This document shows positions 5,792 through 12,998 of a DNA stretch of 22,915 nt, piece after piece. The DNA comes from a virus. The stretch lies in IMG/VR virus record IMGVR_UViG_3300020433_000051, positions 1-22,915 of that record. One strand, given 5' to 3'. A program made the translations under genes and the position numbers. The notes beneath the pieces were generated by a model, which saw nothing but the letters and a program-made list of their open reading frames with translations, was not told where the DNA came from and ran no database searches. How positions within the stretch are numbered: position 1 is the first letter of the stretch; each line of letters begins with the position of its first letter.

Positions 5792-7193
5792 TCGCGCAAG
5801 ATCGATTCAAAAGGAAAATCTAAAAACACAACTAGACCGACGATATCGTCAGGTACGCGAGTTTTTCCAGGCGGTAACAGCGAATATGTCACCATTGGAA
5901 AAGGCTGCCATTGCCTCAACTCCGGTTCCACTTCTGGGAGATGCTCTGGGACTAACCGCAGATATGGAGATGTATTTCACTGATCCAGATTCGCGCAACT
6001 TTTTTAATATTGCTATGACCGGCGCATCCTTGCTTCCGTTTGTCCCTCCTCGGTCAGTCCAGGGACCAATGAAAGCGGTCCAAGAGTCAGTCCAAAATTT
6101 CAGAGGTCAGCGGCGGATGAATCCTAATCTGGATCAGTCCACTGCAGCGAGAATGGCTCGAGCGGCTGAGCAGGGATTTAAGGGTCCGTATTATCACGGA
6201 GCCCAAAGAATGGATCGGGTGCTAGAAACAGGTCAGCTAGATCCAGCCCGAGCTACAAGCGGCCCTATGCCTTATTTCACAGACAATCCTGATTTAGCTT
6301 CGAGCTATGCAAAGGGAAAGCCAGACACAAGCCTGGCGCTAGACGATTACTCACAAGCGTTTGAAGTAGATGCAAGTGACCTGGGACTTAATCGCACTGG
6401 CCGTATTACAGTCGAGCAAGCCTACTATTCGCTCCCTACGGCAAAGAAGGCGGAAATCTTAGAGAAAGCCAAGCGGATCGGATACGCAGACATAGACCAG
6501 GCTACTGGTAAGCTGACATTGCATCCAGAGGGCGTGAAAGGGCTTCCAAGTTCGGAAGAGCACTTTGATTACATTATGAGAACGTCAGCCAGGGGCAACC
6601 CACTAGCGGCGCTACGAGAAATCTGGCTGGACTCAGGCAATTTGTATGGCGAAGAAGAGCTAATGGAAAATGTCTATAAGCTGACTGGATTTGACGCCCC
6701 AATTAGTCAAATAAGTGCGCCCTGGACAGAAGCCTCTGCGGTGCTACCGTCCATGATCCGAATGGAAAGACCTTTAAATACTGCTGATTCTCAAGCAGTA
6801 AGTGCCCTGATACCTAAGCTGCAGAAAGCCTTTTCGGATCCTAAGTTTAACCAACGAGCACCAGACGCTCTTGGCGCAGATCAGTTTGATAAAAGAGTGA
6901 GGTTTACACCAAAAGAATGGGTAGACCAATTAGCTAAAGACGTCGAAGCTGGCGAAAACTCTTTCGTATGGACTTCTATACCGGATGAGGTTACTACAGA
7001 GCTGAAAAAGATGGATTACGACGGAATCATTGATCGCAGCGGCAAGATGGGAGCTGGCGGTGAACACGATGTAATAATTCCATTTGAGCCTAACCAGGTA
7101 CGGTCAATAAATGCAGAATTTGACCCAGAAAAAATAGACAGCGCTGACCTTTTATCAGGGCTTCTCACTACGCGAACCGCAGATATAGCTTAA
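5772..7193 (+). CDS. Probable ADP-ribosyltransferase, virion-associated candidate
   Basis: This 473-residue protein carries split hallmarks of an ADP-ribosyltransferase fold like those in phage polyvalent proteins. They are YYHGAQ (140-145) for the NAD-binding Y-H-G strand, PYFTDNPDLASSYAKG (167-182) for the 'yFTdnpdlA.sYA' segment, and YDGII (416-420) followed by E431 and PNQVRSI (440-446), where the family has its catalytic Glu and 'PnQIKS' end. The N-terminus is basic, then moderately hydrophobic (about 45-93, PVPLLGDALGLTADMEMY and LLPFVPP), a segment seen before such domains. Start is GTG 5772 with GGAG at 5756-5759, inside the portal end. A post-portal position recalls MuF-toxin genes of other phages. 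Ejection into the host, like T4 Alt, is inference. It is not needed for a standard capsid. Confidence 0.72.
   Translation: MSNRRLSRARSIQKENLKTQLDRRYRQVREFFQAVTANMSPLEKAAIASTPVPLLGDALGLTADMEMYFTDPDSRNFFNIAMTGASLLPFVPPRSVQGPMKAVQESVQNFRGQRRMNPNLDQSTAARMARAAEQGFKGPYYHGAQRMDRVLETGQLDPARATSGPMPYFTDNPDLASSYAKGKPDTSLALDDYSQAFEVDASDLGLNRTGRITVEQAYYSLPTAKKAEILEKAKRIGYADIDQATGKLTLHPEGVKGLPSSEEHFDYIMRTSARGNPLAALREIWLDSGNLYGEEELMENVYKLTGFDAPISQISAPWTEASAVLPSMIRMERPLNTADSQAVSALIPKLQKAFSDPKFNQRAPDALGADQFDKRVRFTPKEWVDQLAKDVEAGENSFVWTSIPDEVTTELKKMDYDGIIDRSGKMGAGGEHDVIIPFEPNQVRSINAEFDPEKIDSADLLSGLLTTRTADIA
5839..5850. repeat. 12-bp palindrome, copy 2 of 2
   Basis: GACGATATCGTC, identical to 2507-2518, lies near the start of the ADP-ribosyltransferase gene. 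As in the first copy it encodes Arg-Arg-Tyr-Arg with the same codons. Confidence 0.4.
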
Positions 7194-7227
7194 AGTAAAA
7201 GCATTTCTTCAAACCAAAGGAACGCAG

Positions 7228-7482
7228 ATGGCCGATAAAACACAAGCGCAGATTGAGCTGGGGCAAAAAGCAAAAAACCTTCTTGACAACGAGCTGCTAA
7301 ATAAATGGTGGCAGCAAGCAGAAAAAAATCTTTTTGAGCAATTTAAGAAAGTAAGCATCACCGACAGAGATGCTTTACTGGAGCTGAAGGCCCTGGTTGA
7401 TGCTCAGCAGTCAATGAAAAATGATTTCACGCGCTACGTCGCAATGGGCAACGCAGCAAAAGCAAAGGTGCAAAATAAATGA
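7228..7482 (+). CDS. Small helical protein before the scaffold gene
   Basis: This 84-residue protein is not recognised by name. It is predicted almost wholly helical and contains LLDNELLNKWWQQAEKNLFEQFKK, then DALLELKALVDAQQSMKNDFTRYV. Small helical proteins of this size often sit between portal and scaffold in podoviruses, but their role is unknown. A 34-base gap separates it from the preceding gene and holds AAAGGA about seven bases before the ATG. The end overlaps the scaffold start (ATGA). It could be a head-assembly cofactor; only position supports that. Confidence 0.8.
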   Translation: MADKTQAQIELGQKAKNLLDNELLNKWWQQAEKNLFEQFKKVSITDRDALLELKALVDAQQSMKNDFTRYVAMGNAAKAKVQNK

Positions 7483-8582
7483 GTGAAGAAGTTACCTCAA
7501 CACCAGAGGAAAACAAGCCAAGTCTAAGCCTTCTCGCAAAAGAGGCGTTTGGGTCCAACTATTACGGCGAAGTCCAGGAAAAAGCTCCTGATCCTGCGCC
7601 AGAGCCCAGTGCGGAGCCTGAACAAGAGGCCCAAGCGCAACTGGAGCTTGAAGAAGCACCGCCACAGGAAATCGAAGAGCCTAATAAAGAAGAGGTCCAG
7701 GCTCCACAACCCGAGCAACAGCAGGAAGAGACACCCATTTCTTCTTTGCAAGAGCTGATCGACCACGCCAGTTATGATCCAGAATGGTTCAATAGCTTGC
7801 AGGTCGATGTGAAAGTCGACGGTGAATCGTCGAAAGCAAAACTTAGCGACATTGTGAAGTCCTACCAGATTACCAGTGCTGCTGAGAAGCGTCTTAACGA
7901 CGCAAAAGAGAAAGCCAAAACGCAATATCAAGCATTGGCTGACAAACAGCAGGAGCTAGACGCTACAGTCTCAATTGCTGCTGCAGTGCTCGAACGACAA
8001 AAAGAGCGAATTACCGAAGAGGAAAAAACCATTGATTGGTCTAGCCTTCGGACCCAGGATCCTGCTGAGTGGTCGGCGAAACAACAAGAGTTCGCCAATC
8101 GCAAAGCGGCGGTCGATCGCGAAATTATGTCGGTACATCAAGCGCTGCAACAGAAGCAGCAAAAAGACTTGCAAGAAGCAGAGCAAACCAGAGCTGCGCA
8201 ATTGCAAGCCGAAGCGCAAAATCTGCTGGAGAAGCTGCCTGAGTGGTCCGACCAGGAGGTTGCAGAGAGAGAGAAGGGTGAGGTAAGCGATTACCTGGTC
8301 TCACTTTCCTTTACTCCCGAAGAGGTCGCCAGGGCATCTGATCATAGATTGGTCATTATGGCTCGCAAAGCAATGCTTTACGACAAAATGCAAAGTAAAG
8401 CTGAGCCAGCCAAAAAGAAATTGGTGACGATACCCAAGACATTAAAGCCTGGGGTCTCGAAACCCGTTGATCCTAACCAAGCAAAGCTGACAGAGGCAAA
8501 GAAAATTTTGTCCAAAAATCCAAACGGTCGTAATGCCGAGGATGCAGCGCTTGCTATCTTGAAATTGCGAAGAGGTAAGTAA
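7479..8582 (+). CDS. Scaffolding protein
   Basis: This 367-residue, acidic, helical protein directly precedes the capsid gene, as expected for the scaffold that shapes the empty procapsid and then leaves. Residues about 30-85 are Pro/Glu/Gln-rich and disordered. A small folded part follows (SLQELIDHASYDPEWFNSL, VDVKVDGESSKAKLSDIVKSYQ), then long coiled-coil helices (about 135-255). The C-terminal 60 residues are Lys-rich, matching the helix-turn-helix capsid-binding end of P22-type scaffolds. No protease domain or catalytic triad is visible here or nearby, so removal by exit seems more likely than digestion. The start overlaps the previous stop (ATGA). Confidence 0.85.
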   Translation: MSEEVTSTPEENKPSLSLLAKEAFGSNYYGEVQEKAPDPAPEPSAEPEQEAQAQLELEEAPPQEIEEPNKEEVQAPQPEQQQEETPISSLQELIDHASYDPEWFNSLQVDVKVDGESSKAKLSDIVKSYQITSAAEKRLNDAKEKAKTQYQALADKQQELDATVSIAAAVLERQKERITEEEKTIDWSSLRTQDPAEWSAKQQEFANRKAAVDREIMSVHQALQQKQQKDLQEAEQTRAAQLQAEAQNLLEKLPEWSDQEVAEREKGEVSDYLVSLSFTPEEVARASDHRLVIMARKAMLYDKMQSKAEPAKKKLVTIPKTLKPGVSKPVDPNQAKLTEAKKILSKNPNGRNAEDAALAILKLRRGK

Positions 8583-8584
8583 AA

Positions 8585-9532
8585 ATGGCACAGCCAAGTA
8601 ATACACACGCAACAAACGACATGAATGAGATGCGGGAAGATTTGTCTGACATTATTTATGACGTCAGCCCTGTCGATGTACCCTTTCTCAGCTCCGCCCG
8701 ATCCATGACGGCAACATCAACAAAGCACGAGTTTCTCACAGACTCACTCGCCGCAGCAGCGTCAAACGCTGTGATCGAGGGTGATGATGCGACTACTGAT
8801 GCGTCGGCCTCTACTACCAGGCTGTTCAACCATACTCAGATATCCGACAAGGTTGCTCGAGTCACTGGTACCGCTCGAGCTGTTGACGCCGCTGGATACG
8901 GCGACGCGATGGACTATCAAATGATGAAGCGAGCTAAAGAGCTAAAGCGCGATATCGAAAAGTCTATCCTGGACAACAAAGCCTTTAATGCCGGTGATGA
9001 CAGCACCGCCCGACAGTGTGCGGGTGTCCCTGCTTACATTATCACCAACATCGATGAGGCATCTGACGCAACGACCGCCAACGGCACAGGTTCCAACGCG
9101 CACACTGATGGAACCGCCAGGGCGTTTACTGAAGATCAACTCAAGACAGTGCTCCGCAAGTGCTTTGACGAGGGCGGCACACCCGATGTGTTGATGATCG
9201 GTGCTTTTAATAGACAGGTGGCGTCGTCATTCTCTCAGGGCAGGACCAACATGCAGATGGCAGAGGACGAGACACTCCATGCTAGCTTCTCTGTGTACAG
9301 CTCTGATTACGGCGATCTGCGTATTATTCCCAATCGGTTCATGGAAGCCAGGACAGCACTTGTCCTAGACCTGGACAACTGGGGCGTCGCATTTCTCCCT
9401 GGCCGAAACATGGTCACTACTGAACTCGCTAAGACTGGCGACACGGATAGAATGCAAATTTTAGCCGAGTACACAGTCCATGCTGGGCAGGAGAAATCAA
9501 GTGGTGCAATCTACGATTTAACCACTAGCTAA
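8585..9532 (+). CDS. Major capsid protein, SU10/DUF5309 type
   Basis: This 315-residue protein should build the icosahedral shell with an HK97 fold. It has the sequence layout of SU10-type capsid proteins (formerly DUF5309): EDLSDIIYDVSPVDVPFLS (18-36), HEFLTDSLAAAASNAVIEGDD (48-68), NHTQISDKVARVTGTARAVD (82-101), AKELKRDIEKSIL (116-128), then RIIPNRFMEARTALVLDLDNW and LAKTGDTDRMQILAEYT near the end. The order and spacing match the family along its length. There is no long N-terminal delta domain, consistent with a separate scaffold. AGAGG at 8571-8575 lies nine bases before the ATG. A strong terminator follows within 20 bases, consistent with high, separately tuned expression. Confidence 0.94.
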   Translation: MAQPSNTHATNDMNEMREDLSDIIYDVSPVDVPFLSSARSMTATSTKHEFLTDSLAAAASNAVIEGDDATTDASASTTRLFNHTQISDKVARVTGTARAVDAAGYGDAMDYQMMKRAKELKRDIEKSILDNKAFNAGDDSTARQCAGVPAYIITNIDEASDATTANGTGSNAHTDGTARAFTEDQLKTVLRKCFDEGGTPDVLMIGAFNRQVASSFSQGRTNMQMAEDETLHASFSVYSSDYGDLRIIPNRFMEARTALVLDLDNWGVAFLPGRNMVTTELAKTGDTDRMQILAEYTVHAGQEKSSGAIYDLTTS

Positions 9533-9548
9533 CCCTTGAGACTTTAAT

Positions 9549-9570
9549 GGGGCCTTCGGGCCCCTTTTTT
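9549..9570 (+). terminator. Intrinsic terminator after the capsid gene
   Basis: GGGGCC (9549-9554) pairs with GGCCCC (9559-9564) around a stable TTCG tetraloop and is followed by six T. This is a textbook rho-independent terminator. It lies 17 bases after the capsid stop and just before the next ribosome binding site, so it probably lowers read-through into the tail genes. It is the only clear terminator in the window. Confidence 0.92.
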
Positions 9571-9576
9571 GGGAGA
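9571..9576 (+). promoter_or_regulatory. Ribosome binding site for ATG 9583
   Basis: GGGAGA lies six bases before ATG 9583. It shows that the start is 9583 and not the upstream in-frame ATG at 9547, which would place the terminator hairpin inside the gene. Confidence 0.75.
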
Positions 9577-9582
9577 AATGAA

Positions 9583-9948
9583 ATGGCATACCCATATGTA
9601 CCCCCCGTCCAAAACAGATTTGTGACGGTTAAATTGGCGGACGTAAGCACAGCGGGACAAGTGTTTGTTGCGCCTGGGTTTAACGGTCGCATCCGTAAAA
9701 TTACAACGGCGCTTGGCGCAGCTATATCTACGGCTGATGCTGGACTAACCGCAAAGATCGGCGGCGTGGCAGTGACAGGCGGAACTATCACGATCGCTCA
9801 ATCAGGCAGTGCAGCAGGCGATTTAGATTTCTGTCTGCCGACCGGAGCAAACAATTTTACCGATGCGCAAACCATTGAAATCGAAACTGACGGCGCCAGC
9901 AGCACAACCGCTGAAGTCGTGATAACTATGGAACTGGAGCCGGCATAA
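9583..9948 (+). CDS. Probable capsid decoration protein
   Basis: This 121-residue, beta-rich protein directly follows the capsid gene and terminator. It shows alternating strands: NRFVTVKLADVSTAGQVFVAP, GRIRKITTALGAAI, LTAKIGGVAVTGGTITIAQ, and a final strand AEVVITMELEPA. There is no signal peptide or membrane segment. Size, composition and position match small head-decoration or head-fibre proteins of podoviruses; no single motif proves it. The start at 9583 is chosen because GGGAGA lies just upstream and the longer form would begin within the terminator stem. The stop overlaps the next gene by one base (TAATG). Confidence 0.72.
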   Translation: MAYPYVPPVQNRFVTVKLADVSTAGQVFVAPGFNGRIRKITTALGAAISTADAGLTAKIGGVAVTGGTITIAQSGSAAGDLDFCLPTGANNFTDAQTIEIETDGASSTTAEVVITMELEPA

Positions 9949-10274
9949 TGATTTCAAGAGAGATATCCTCCTTTGTGGCGACGGACGCGGACAACAACGC
10001 CACTTCTACCGCTACGAGAGCAGCTCCATCAGAGGGGCTGAGCCACTTTATAACAAGTGTTTCGGGCGGATACTCTGGCGCTGCGGCTGGCAAAACTTTG
10101 ATATTGAAGGAAGGCAGCACTGAAGTCGGTCGATGGTATGTACACGACTCATTTAATTTAAGTTTTTCGAGTCCGATCAAGCTATCGCCTGGAACGGTCG
10201 CAAACCTGGAGCTGGAGGCATCCGGATCTGGAGGTGTGACGGGTGCAGTCACTATGACGGGGTACACGGTGTGA
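9948..10274 (+). CDS. Small beta-rich structural protein
   Basis: This 108-residue protein resembles its upstream neighbour in size and style: strands such as LSHFITSVSGGYS, KTLILKEGSTEVGRWYVHDSFNLSFSSPIKLSPGTVANLELEASG and a final GAVTMTGYTV. This suggests a small beta-sandwich, as in decoration proteins. I do not recognise a named family. The ATG overlaps the previous stop (TAATG), and its own stop overlaps the following GTG (GTGA), so the pair is coupled with the head-completion genes. A second decoration protein or a duplicate diverged from the first are both possible. Confidence 0.66.
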   Translation: MISREISSFVATDADNNATSTATRAAPSEGLSHFITSVSGGYSGAAAGKTLILKEGSTEVGRWYVHDSFNLSFSSPIKLSPGTVANLELEASGSGGVTGAVTMTGYTV

Positions 10275-10624
10275 AGTTAATTGATGCCGAGAAAGCCCAG
10301 GGGATCGTTACGAAAACCTGGGCACACACCAATGCGGATGGTAAGCCTGCGATCACCACACAGACTATCCAGGACGCCGAGCCTAGTATGCGACGCGCAA
10401 AAAAATTAGCGCAGAACAACACTAGCAAGGACTTCAGATTCGCTGCTGACATACCCGCTAACATTGTCAATGACGTTACCTACCAGGCGGCTAAGCTCTG
10501 GGGGGTGCGTCCGAAGGTTGCGTTCGAGGAGATCTTGGCGGCTAAGACTGACAGAAGCAAGAGTATCTGGCAGACACTGCTCAAAGGTCGTGAGTACAGA
10601 AAATTTCAAGCAGGGAATTATTGA
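10271..10624 (+). CDS. Head-completion-type protein, unknown family
   Basis: This 117-residue protein lies between the decoration-type proteins and the adaptor. The first half is basic and charged (MRRAKKLAQNNTSKDFRF); the second half has a helix-rich section (IPANIVNDVTYQAAKLWG, VAFEEILAAKTDRSKSIWQTLL) and ends in KGREYRKFQAGNY. The position is where podoviruses carry small head-tail joining or neck proteins; no sequence signature confirms that. Start is GTG overlapping the previous stop (GTGA). Its stop overlaps the next start (TGATG). Confidence 0.66.
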   Translation: MKLIDAEKAQGIVTKTWAHTNADGKPAITTQTIQDAEPSMRRAKKLAQNNTSKDFRFAADIPANIVNDVTYQAAKLWGVRPKVAFEEILAAKTDRSKSIWQTLLKGREYRKFQAGNY

Positions 10625-11232
10625 TGGCGCTTGATACCTACGATGCATTGAAAGCTGCTATCGCTGATCATCTTGATCGCGATGACTTGACGAGCGCTAT
10701 ACCGGATTTCATCCGATTGGCTGAGTCTCGACACCGTAGAGATTTTCGCATCAGAGAGATGATCACTAGGGAAACACTTACAGTCAATGCACGACAGATA
10801 GCTTTGCCCACTGGGTGCCTGCAGCCAATTGGACTCAGGCTAATGACTAATCCTGTCACAGTGCTAAGACCTGTTTCGTATGATCGCATGGCAGCTCTTT
10901 ATGAGCAGACCTCTGGCAAACCCAAGCACTACACTATCAGCAATGACATTGAATTTGACCATGTGCCAGATCAAACGTATTCGGCTGAGATTTTGTTTTA
11001 CAAGCAAGAGACAGCGCTAAGTGACACTAACGCTACTAACAACATACTTGATAAAGTGCCCGACGCTTACTTGTATGGTGCTCTGGCAGCAAGTGCTCCA
11101 TTCCTAATGGACGACCCGCGCATAGTCACTTTTAATGCGTTCTACCAGGACGCGCTACAGCAAGCCAATCGAGTTTCTAAAACAAGAGTGCCTGGTCCAA
11201 TGGTTTCTAAACCTGTCGGGTCCACTCCATGA
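10624..11232 (+). CDS. Head-tail adaptor protein, SU10/P22 gp4-like
   Basis: This 202-residue protein should sit under the portal and join it to the tail nozzle. It starts with a helix pair typical of adaptors (TYDALKAAIADHLDRDDLTSAIPDFIRLAESRHRRDFRIREM), followed by a beta section (RETLTVNARQIALPTGCLQPIGLRL) and the SGKPKHYTISNDIEFDHVPD hairpin. It continues with LFYKQETALSDTNATNNILDKVPDAYLYGALAASAPFL, a layout I recognise from SU10-type adaptors. The start is ATG 10624, overlapping the prior stop (TGATG); the TTG one codon earlier is less likely. AGGGAA lies about nine bases upstream. The end overlaps the nozzle gene (ATGA). Confidence 0.85.
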   Translation: MALDTYDALKAAIADHLDRDDLTSAIPDFIRLAESRHRRDFRIREMITRETLTVNARQIALPTGCLQPIGLRLMTNPVTVLRPVSYDRMAALYEQTSGKPKHYTISNDIEFDHVPDQTYSAEILFYKQETALSDTNATNNILDKVPDAYLYGALAASAPFLMDDPRIVTFNAFYQDALQQANRVSKTRVPGPMVSKPVGSTP

Positions 11233-12713
11233 TTATTCCTTTTGTCGACTGGCAACCTGATGCAGTGGACTTTGGCGCCCAGGGCAGCGCTATCATAACA
11301 AACGCGGTGCCGGCAGAACGCAGCTTCCAGCCCTTCCCGAGCTTTGCGCAGTTCAGCAATGCGATCGACAGTAGGCCCAGGGGCGGTATCGAAGCCTTCG
11401 ACAGAGATGATGTTTCGCATTTGTATGTGGGAAACGAAACTAAGCTCTTTGAGCTAGACAGCTCCAACTTCACATTCACAGACCGTACAAACACCGGAGG
11501 CGCATACAGCACAGGTGCAGGCCAGGTTTGGAATTTTGTCAGATTTAAAAACAAAATCCTGGCTACTAATTTCAGTAACAACATACAACAGAAAGACATG
11601 GCGACGTCCGTTGCCAATTTTACAGACCTAACCAGCGACTTCCGCGCAAAAAATATTACTGTGATTGGCGACTTTGTTGTTTGTAGCAATACTTTCGACA
11701 GTAGCGACGGAAACGTACCAAACAGGGTGCGGTGGTCTGGCATCAGCAATGAGACTCAATGGACCGTCAGCTCTTCAACACTTAGTGATTTTCGGGATCT
11801 GACAACTGGCGGTCCGATACGAGCAATCACTGGTGGAGAAGTCGGCATTATTGTGAGTGAGCGCTCTATATTTCGTATGACCTTTGTGGGCGCGCCTGTT
11901 GTATTCCAAATCGACGAGATACTGCCTGATATTGGCACAGTAAGTGGCGGATCAGTGACGGCCCTGGGTGACAATGTTTATCTTATTTCTGACCAGGGCT
12001 TTCTTGAGATAACGGCAAACGGTACCGGCGTTAACCCTATTGGGGCTGGAAGAGTCGATCAGTGGTTCCGAGCGAACTTTGATGACAATTTCCCTGATCG
12101 TGTTTTTAGCTTACCGGACCCGACAAACAACAGAATTATTTGGGCGTTCCCTGGTCCCTCAAACGAAGGCGGTCGACCAAATAAAATTGTGATTTACGAC
12201 AAAACTTTTAATAAGTGGGCGCTGGTCGAAGATGATGTTGAAATGATACTGCGGGCAAAAGGCTTTAGCGTAACGCTGGAGAACTTGCCCTCTCTGGGAT
12301 TTACAAATTTAGACACGATACCAATGTCATTTGACTCAGGCATATTTACGGCGAACGGTCAGATTGCAGCTTTCGACAAAAACTTAAAACTCGGTTTCTT
12401 TGCTGGCGATAGCAAATCAGCGACCCTGGAGACAGGAGAGATCGCACTTAACGCTGGATCAAAAACTGGATTAAGTGCATTCCGCCCGCTGGTCGTTGGC
12501 GGTTCTGTAACTGCCCAGGTCGGACACCGAAGTAAACTAGCAGACGAAGTTACCTTCACGGATACTCTGAGTCCAACAAGCTCTGGAAGGATAACGAAGA
12601 GAGTGAACGACTGCTATCACAGATTTCGCATCACCTGCAGCGGTTTGTGGGAGGACGCGATTGGGGTTGAGGTTGACAGGGTAGACGCGCAATCTCGAGG
12701 GCGTCGTGCCTGA
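11229..12713 (+). CDS. Tail nozzle / packaged-DNA stabilization protein
   Basis: This 494-residue protein matches the P22 gp10-like or SU10 nozzle type, a beta-propeller that closes the tail channel and keeps DNA inside. Characteristic segments are DFGAQGSAIITNAVPAE (14-30), SFQPFPSF, the repeated W/F-containing blades (YVGNETKLFELD, GQVWNFVRFKNKILATN), RVRWSGISNETQW (about 167-179) and GEVGIIVSERSIFRMTFVGAP (about 204-224). The C-terminus carries extra beta strands likely to contact fibres. The start overlaps the adaptor stop (ATGA). The neighbours, adaptor before and tail-tip proteins after, fit the role. Its presence with no tape-measure gene argues for a short-tailed particle. Confidence 0.85.
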   Translation: MIIPFVDWQPDAVDFGAQGSAIITNAVPAERSFQPFPSFAQFSNAIDSRPRGGIEAFDRDDVSHLYVGNETKLFELDSSNFTFTDRTNTGGAYSTGAGQVWNFVRFKNKILATNFSNNIQQKDMATSVANFTDLTSDFRAKNITVIGDFVVCSNTFDSSDGNVPNRVRWSGISNETQWTVSSSTLSDFRDLTTGGPIRAITGGEVGIIVSERSIFRMTFVGAPVVFQIDEILPDIGTVSGGSVTALGDNVYLISDQGFLEITANGTGVNPIGAGRVDQWFRANFDDNFPDRVFSLPDPTNNRIIWAFPGPSNEGGRPNKIVIYDKTFNKWALVEDDVEMILRAKGFSVTLENLPSLGFTNLDTIPMSFDSGIFTANGQIAAFDKNLKLGFFAGDSKSATLETGEIALNAGSKTGLSAFRPLVVGGSVTAQVGHRSKLADEVTFTDTLSPTSSGRITKRVNDCYHRFRITCSGLWEDAIGVEVDRVDAQSRGRRA

Positions 12714-12990
12714 TTTAAAGCAACGGGGTGATGCGCCCCTGCAGATGAATAATGCGTCAGATCACCGCCGTCGGATAGCAATGCGAGCTAACGTGGGTCT
12801 GCCCACTGACGGCACAAAGGCTATGACTCAGCCTTTGATTCTTGCGGCGTATACGGTCGCGACGCTGCCGGCTGCAAACGAATGGTTGTATGGGCTAATT
12901 TATGTAACAAATGAAACTGGCGGGGCAATACCAGCCTTTAGCGACGGCACCAACTGGCGCCGGTTTACCGATCGAGCAATAGTGAGCTAG
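12706..12990 (+). CDS. Small tail-tip-type protein
   Basis: This 94-residue protein ends in a recurring phage motif (about 48-94): AYTVATLPAANEW, GLIYVTNETGGAIPAFSDG and NWRRFTDRAIVS. Many phages carry this string in small proteins or at the C-terminus of fibre proteins near the tail, where it probably forms a small trimerising or capping beta fold. The N-terminal half is short and polar (MPDLKQRGDAPLQMNNASDHRR). Start is GTG 12706, overlapping the nozzle stop by eight bases, with GAGGG at 12697-12701. The exact role is unknown; tail attachment is inferred from position and motif. Confidence 0.75.
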   Translation: MPDLKQRGDAPLQMNNASDHRRRIAMRANVGLPTDGTKAMTQPLILAAYTVATLPAANEWLYGLIYVTNETGGAIPAFSDGTNWRRFTDRAIVS

Positions 12991-12998
12991 AGGAAAAT

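Noticed and set aside
9547-9582. Upstream in-frame start for the first decoration protein
   Set aside because: It would place the terminator hairpin within the coding region and has no ribosome binding site; GGGAGA before 9583 marks the real start.
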